Below are positions 43,110 to 46,521 of a DNA stretch of 46,521 nucleotides, piece after piece. The position numbers were made by a program, and so were the translations under genes. Origin of the DNA: Lachnospiraceae bacterium. GTDB lineage: Bacteria; Bacillota; Clostridia; Lachnospirales; Lachnospiraceae. Every line of letters begins with the position of its first letter. Position 1 is the first letter of the stretch. The notes under the pieces were generated by a model. It did not search any database. It was given only the letters and a program-made list of their open reading frames with translations, and was not told the origin of the DNA. The stretch is from positions 1 to 46,521 of the forward strand of contig JAFSGY010000111.1 of the NCBI GenBank assembly GCA_017440575.1, written 5' to 3'.

Positions 43110-44402
43110 TTACAACTCTTCTTCATACAAGCTGTCAATAACCTCAAAATAGTTCTCAAAGGTCTTACCACAGCATAACGGATTCTTAATCACAATTCCC
43201 TCTGCCCTAAGACCTGCCAACGCAAAAGACATGGCTACTCGATGATCCTCGTAGGTCTCAATCTCTGCCGGCTGAATTGGTGCCGGTATAATCTCTACTC
43301 CATCTGCCTCCGTAAGCTCCTTACAACCAACTCCCATTCGATTCAATTCGTTTATCATTGCCTGAATTCTATCCGACTCCTGCATACGAATATGTCCTAC
43401 ATGTTCGATTCTTGTTGGCGAATCGGCAAAGGCTGCTACAACCGCCATCGTCAATGCCTGATCTGAGAAATCCTTCATATTCACTGTAATTCCCGGATAA
43501 TTTGAAACTCCTGTTACTGTTACTCCTTCGGATAAATCCTCAACCGTACATCCTAATTCACGCAGAATTCCTAAAAATTTTTTATCTCCCTGTAAAGATA
43601 TTTCTTCATGTGTTCCCAGCACAGTTACCTTGCGGTTCAGTATCGCTGCCATAGCATAGAAATAACACGCCGCTGACATATCTGGCTCTATATCATATTC
43701 CGACAAACCATATGTCTGCCCTGTCGTAATCTCACAATCTGCTCCATTTTTTGTAACTTGTATGCCAAACTGCTCCATCATGGATAAGGTCATTAATACA
43801 TAAGCGCCACTACTACGCTCTCCTGACATATGTAATGTTAATCCATCCGGCAGAAGGGTGGCAGACATTAACAGCGCACTTGCAAACTGACTACTGATAT
43901 TCGTATCAATTGTAAGCTCCCGAATATTTACCTTATTTGACTCAATTACAAATGGGAAATGTCCTTCCTTCTCCAGACAGGTAATCTTCACACCAGCCTT
44001 ACGAAGCTCTGACAGTAATGGCTCCATTGGACGCTTCTTCATTTGCTCGGAAGAATTCAATGTATAACATCCCCCTGCAAAAGCCAACATAACCGTCAAA
44101 AAGCGTGCCGCTGTTCCTGCACTACGCACATTAATGGTAGCAGTACGATTCGGAATCACACCACCCAAACCGGTTATTCTTACCTTCTTCTGTTCTTCCA
44201 CTATTACTACATCAAAGCCCAGCTCCTGTAAGCAGCTTAAAAAAGCTCTGGAATCATCACTAAACAAAACACCTCTAAGCTCGCAAGTCTGATTGCCCAA
44301 TGCTGCAAGCATTAACGCTCTGTTTGTAATACTTTTTGAACCCGGAACCTCTACTTTAATTGACTCTTTACCGATTAATGGTTTCACTTTATATTCCTTC
44401 AT
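43110..44402 (-). CDS. aroA: 3-phosphoshikimate 1-carboxyvinyltransferase (EPSP synthase)
   Basis: Protein of 430 residues started at MKEYKVKPLIGK with GGAAGG about 8 nt upstream. Key motifs are PGSKSITNRALMLAAL (phosphoenolpyruvate and shikimate-3-phosphate binding), NVRSAGTAARFLTV, KKRPMEPLLSELRKAG, MKDFSDQALTMAVVAAFA and ETYEDHRVAMSFALAGL near the C-terminus. It joins shikimate 3-phosphate and PEP in the pathway to aromatic amino acids. No other aro genes are near. It is separated from cls by 59 bp. Confidence 0.96.
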   Translation of the reverse strand: MKEYKVKPLIGKESIKVEVPGSKSITNRALMLAALGNQTCELRGVLFSDDSRAFLSCLQELGFDVVIVEEQKKVRITGLGGVIPNRTATINVRSAGTAARFLTVMLAFAGGCYTLNSSEQMKKRPMEPLLSELRKAGVKITCLEKEGHFPFVIESNKVNIRELTIDTNISSQFASALLMSATLLPDGLTLHMSGERSSGAYVLMTLSMMEQFGIQVTKNGADCEITTGQTYGLSEYDIEPDMSAACYFYAMAAILNRKVTVLGTHEEISLQGDKKFLGILRELGCTVEDLSEGVTVTGVSNYPGITVNMKDFSDQALTMAVVAAFADSPTRIEHVGHIRMQESDRIQAMINELNRMGVGCKELTEADGVEIIPAPIQPAEIETYEDHRVAMSFALAGLRAEGIVIKNPLCCGKTFENYFEVIDSLYEEEL

Positions 44403-44461
44403 ACTCTTTCCTTCCCTTTCATGTCCTTGCAACGATTCCCTATCTTTAGTGCTACATTCTT

Positions 44462-46036
44462 TTATAAAAGAGGGGACATTACCTTCATGACACGCCCTAT
44501 AAACTTCACTGTAAACTTTTCCTTTTTCATCGTTTCCACTGTTACCATTCTACTCTTTTCCAGCGTTTCCTGAAAGTCCTTTTCTATTTCTGAAATACAA
44601 CTTGTCTTATATAAATAAGTTGCACATTCATAGTGATGATATAGACTTCGATAATCCATATTTATCGTTCCTACAACAGCCTTACAATCATCACTGACAA
44701 ACACCTTGGCATGCACAAATCCCGGTGTATACTCATAAACTTTCACACCTGATTTCAAAAGTGAAGCATAGTGTGTCTTAGCCAAAGCGTAAGGAATCTT
44801 TTTGTCCGGAATTCCCGGAAGTATCAGTTTTACATCCACACCACGCTCTGCTGCAAATTTTAAAGAAGCTTCTAATTCATTATCCAGAATCAGATACGGT
44901 GACATGATATGTACATACTCTTGAGCACGATTCAGAATATCCATATACACACGTTCTCCAACCTTATCTTCGTCTAACGGACAATCCCCATAAGGTATCA
45001 CATAGCCTTCTGCACACTGTTTAGGAAACTCAACATCTGATAAATATTGATGAAACTCCGGCTTTTTCACATCCATATTCCACATCTGCAAAAACATCAA
45101 AGTAAAGCTTTTTACTGCCTCTCCTTTCAACATAATAGCGGTGTCTTTCCAATGACCAAATCTCTGGATATGATTAATATATTCATCCGACAAATTCACA
45201 CCACCGTTAAAAGCTGTATGCCCATCAATCACCAGAATCTTACGATGGTCGCGATAATTATAATGCGTTGATACAAATGGTGAAATCGGCGCAAACATCT
45301 TACATTGGATTCCCAATGCAGCAAGACGTTTCGGATAATCATGCGGAAGTAATGCAAATTCACACATTCCGTCATACATAACACGAACATCAACGCCTTC
45401 CTTAGCCTTTCGCGCTAAAATTTCCAACACCTTTCCCCACATCAAGCCCTCATCTATAATAAAATATTCTAAAAAGATAAATCGTTCTGCCTTTTCCAAT
45501 TGTACTAACATCTCTGCAAACTTATCTTCACCCAATGGAAAATAAGTTACTTCTGTATTATCATAAATTGGATAACAGCCTGTTCTCGCAATATAACTTG
45601 CCAATGCGACTGTTTCCGGACTCTCTGACTGAAGCCTATTGACCGTTTCTTCTTTTTGCGGAATACTATCTTTCGTTTCCTTAATTAACTGATTCAAGCG
45701 CCCCTTCTCTGCACGATGCCCTATTTCCATTCTTGTATATAATAAAAGTAAAGCCCCAAATATTGGAAGCAGTGTAATCAAAATCAACCACGTTATCTTT
45801 GCTGTTGCATCCATTGATGTATTCAGCAGATATATTACTACGCAAACACTAAACAAAACCGTTGCACCATAATAATGTGGAAGCAACTCCGAAAACCAGG
45901 TGAAAAAACTAAATAATAACCCAAAATTAACTAATAACAGAATTGCTATCAAACCGGTTCTTCCAAATATCGCCTGTAAGATTCCCTTTTGCCCCTTTTC
46001 CAGGAGCGACAATCCTTCGTTTTCTTTCTCTCTCAT
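44462..46036 (-). CDS. cls: Cardiolipin synthase
   Basis: Protein of 524 residues with GAGGG about 6 nt before the ATG. Two membrane segments (about residues 26-50 and 55-72, the second followed by TKITWLILITLLPIFGALLL) precede two phospholipase D domains. The HKD motifs are HRKILVIDGHTAFNGGVNLS in the first and VHAKVFVSDDCKAVVGTINM in the second. It condenses two phosphatidylglycerol molecules into cardiolipin and glycerol at the membrane. Just upstream of its ribosome binding site is copy B of the structured element. Confidence 0.95.
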   Translation of the reverse strand: MREKENEGLSLLEKGQKGILQAIFGRTGLIAILLLVNFGLLFSFFTWFSELLPHYYGATVLFSVCVVIYLLNTSMDATAKITWLILITLLPIFGALLLLYTRMEIGHRAEKGRLNQLIKETKDSIPQKEETVNRLQSESPETVALASYIARTGCYPIYDNTEVTYFPLGEDKFAEMLVQLEKAERFIFLEYFIIDEGLMWGKVLEILARKAKEGVDVRVMYDGMCEFALLPHDYPKRLAALGIQCKMFAPISPFVSTHYNYRDHRKILVIDGHTAFNGGVNLSDEYINHIQRFGHWKDTAIMLKGEAVKSFTLMFLQMWNMDVKKPEFHQYLSDVEFPKQCAEGYVIPYGDCPLDEDKVGERVYMDILNRAQEYVHIMSPYLILDNELEASLKFAAERGVDVKLILPGIPDKKIPYALAKTHYASLLKSGVKVYEYTPGFVHAKVFVSDDCKAVVGTINMDYRSLYHHYECATYLYKTSCISEIEKDFQETLEKSRMVTVETMKKEKFTVKFIGRVMKVMSPLL

Positions 46037-46060
46037 ATTTTCCCTCTTGTATCATATATA

Positions 46061-46134
46061 TCGAGTATTTCATGCATACTCGATGTACTAGGCGCAGGCA
46101 ACCTACTGCAGCCTGCGTAATGCACCTATGTACA
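46061..46134 (-). repeat. Structured RNA/repeat element, copy B (5' UTR of cls)
   Basis: On the minus strand TGTAC-A-TAGG pairs with CCTA-GTACA with the same bulged A as copy A. The apical part is GC-rich (CGCAGGC/GCCTGCG). It is followed directly by the hairpin TCGAGTAT/ATACTCGA. It begins just after the terminator of the upstream gene and ends 24 nt before the cls ATG. The layout matches copy A at 28598-28674. Confidence 0.7.
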
Positions 46135-46137
46135 TAA

Positions 46138-46163
46138 AAGGGACACATTTCCATGTGTCCCTT
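46138..46163 (-). terminator. Terminator of the upstream carboxykinase-like gene
   Basis: A perfect 11-bp stem (AAGGGACACAT/ATGTGTCCCTT) with a 4-nt loop has TTTTATG after it on the minus strand. Confidence 0.9.
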
Positions 46164-46194
46164 AAAGTTCATTTATAAAGCTATCGCGTACTAA

Positions 46195-46521
46195 TTAGCA
46201 CTGCTCAACAAGCTTCTTTAATGCTGCAAGAGCTTCATCAGGAAGCTTATCATAGCCATCCTTCTTTGTAGAGAAGCCTTCAACAGCGTCTACACGGTTC
46301 TGCATAGCATTCTTTAATGCTTCAACATAAGCAGCATCATTCATGTTTGGTGTGAAGTCTGCTGTCTTACCAGACCAGTCATTCATGATTTCGATATCAT
46401 CAAAGTTGCCCCACTTCTGGAAGTTAGCCTTTCCTTCAACGATTGTCTCAAGAATTCCTAATGTATCAGCTGGCTTAACCTTTGTTCCCATGAAGTCACC
46501 AGTATTAACGATGTAGCAATC
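46195..46521 (-). CDS. pckA: C-terminal part of a probable ATP-dependent phosphoenolpyruvate carboxykinase
   Basis: The frame runs open from the window edge to a TAA at 46195-46197, giving the last 108 residues of a longer protein. It reads DCYIVNTGDFMGTKVKPADT at the edge, then LGILETIVEGKANFQKWGNF and MQNRVDAVEGF. The VNTG-FMG-KVKPA-TLGILE pattern is what I recall from the C-terminal part of the PEP carboxykinase of Lachnospiraceae, but without the catalytic part this is not certain. Such an enzyme converts oxaloacetate and ATP to PEP or runs in reverse in fermentation. A strong terminator follows. Confidence 0.55.
   Translation of the reverse strand, partial: DCYIVNTGDFMGTKVKPADTLGILETIVEGKANFQKWGNFDDIEIMNDWSGKTADFTPNMNDAAYVEALKNAMQNRVDAVEGFSTKKDGYDKLPDEALAALKKLVEQC

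Noticed and set aside
1-46521. CRISPR arrays, tRNA or rRNA genes, insertion sequences
   Set aside because: None seen: no regular spaced repeats, no tRNA-like cloverleaf with CCA context, no transposase frame.

Overview
The window looks like a chromosomal segment of a low-GC Gram-positive gut anaerobe of the Lachnospiraceae (Clostridia). The reasons are the AT-rich codon use, strong GGAGG-type ribosome binding sites, a T-box leader on pheST, an HPK10/LytTR two-component pair, a SpoIID-like protein, a Gx transporter/NusG-II/ApbE cluster and a secreted family PL9 pectate lyase. Pectin use would fit a Lachnospira-like organism, but the species is not proven. Almost everything is on the minus strand; only a small membrane-anchored protein (6247-7056) and a MATE transporter (15790-17142) are clearly on the plus strand.

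Layout: 1-1163 holds the start of a large, truncated gene whose N-terminus resembles the nuclease-like domain found on STAND/NACHT-type proteins, preceded by a small membrane protein; this may be the edge of a defence locus. 1164-1936 is a decayed intergenic region. 1937-7056 has a DIP1984-type protein, a broken XRE regulator, a Na/Pi symporter with PhoU domain, a chemoreceptor and a membrane-anchored protein of unknown role. 7122-12942 has rsmH, a heterodimeric ABC exporter and an aldo/keto reductase, the last three apparently one operon behind a MerR-type promoter. 13003-15789 has a broken alanine symporter and two PlsC-type acyltransferases sharing a palindromic operator. 17170-20030 is the ApbE/NusG-II/Gx/phosphoesterase operon. 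20094-24921 has the pectate lyase, then an M18 peptidase-queA-PilZ operon. 24990-28980 is pheST with a T-box. 28988-34295 has a second ABC exporter pair beside a LytTR two-component system. 34457-37348 has YihY, SpoIID and a stand-alone 6S-like RNA with its own promoter and terminator. 37348-40669 is an OmpR-type two-component system. 40871-46521 has an APH(3')-like kinase, a micro-protein carrying the oxaloacetate decarboxylase beta motif, a PPP-type phosphatase, aroA, cardiolipin synthase and the end of a probable ATP-dependent PEP carboxykinase.

The most interesting non-coding signal is a structured element present twice (28598-28674 and 46061-46134). Both copies lie between an intrinsic terminator and the ribosome binding site of the next gene (pheS, cls). 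They share a bulged stem with three compensatory base-pair changes and a 3' CGAGTA/TACTCG hairpin. Other structures are a double hairpin between pheS and pheT and a palindrome lying inside a near-consensus promoter in front of a plsC gene.
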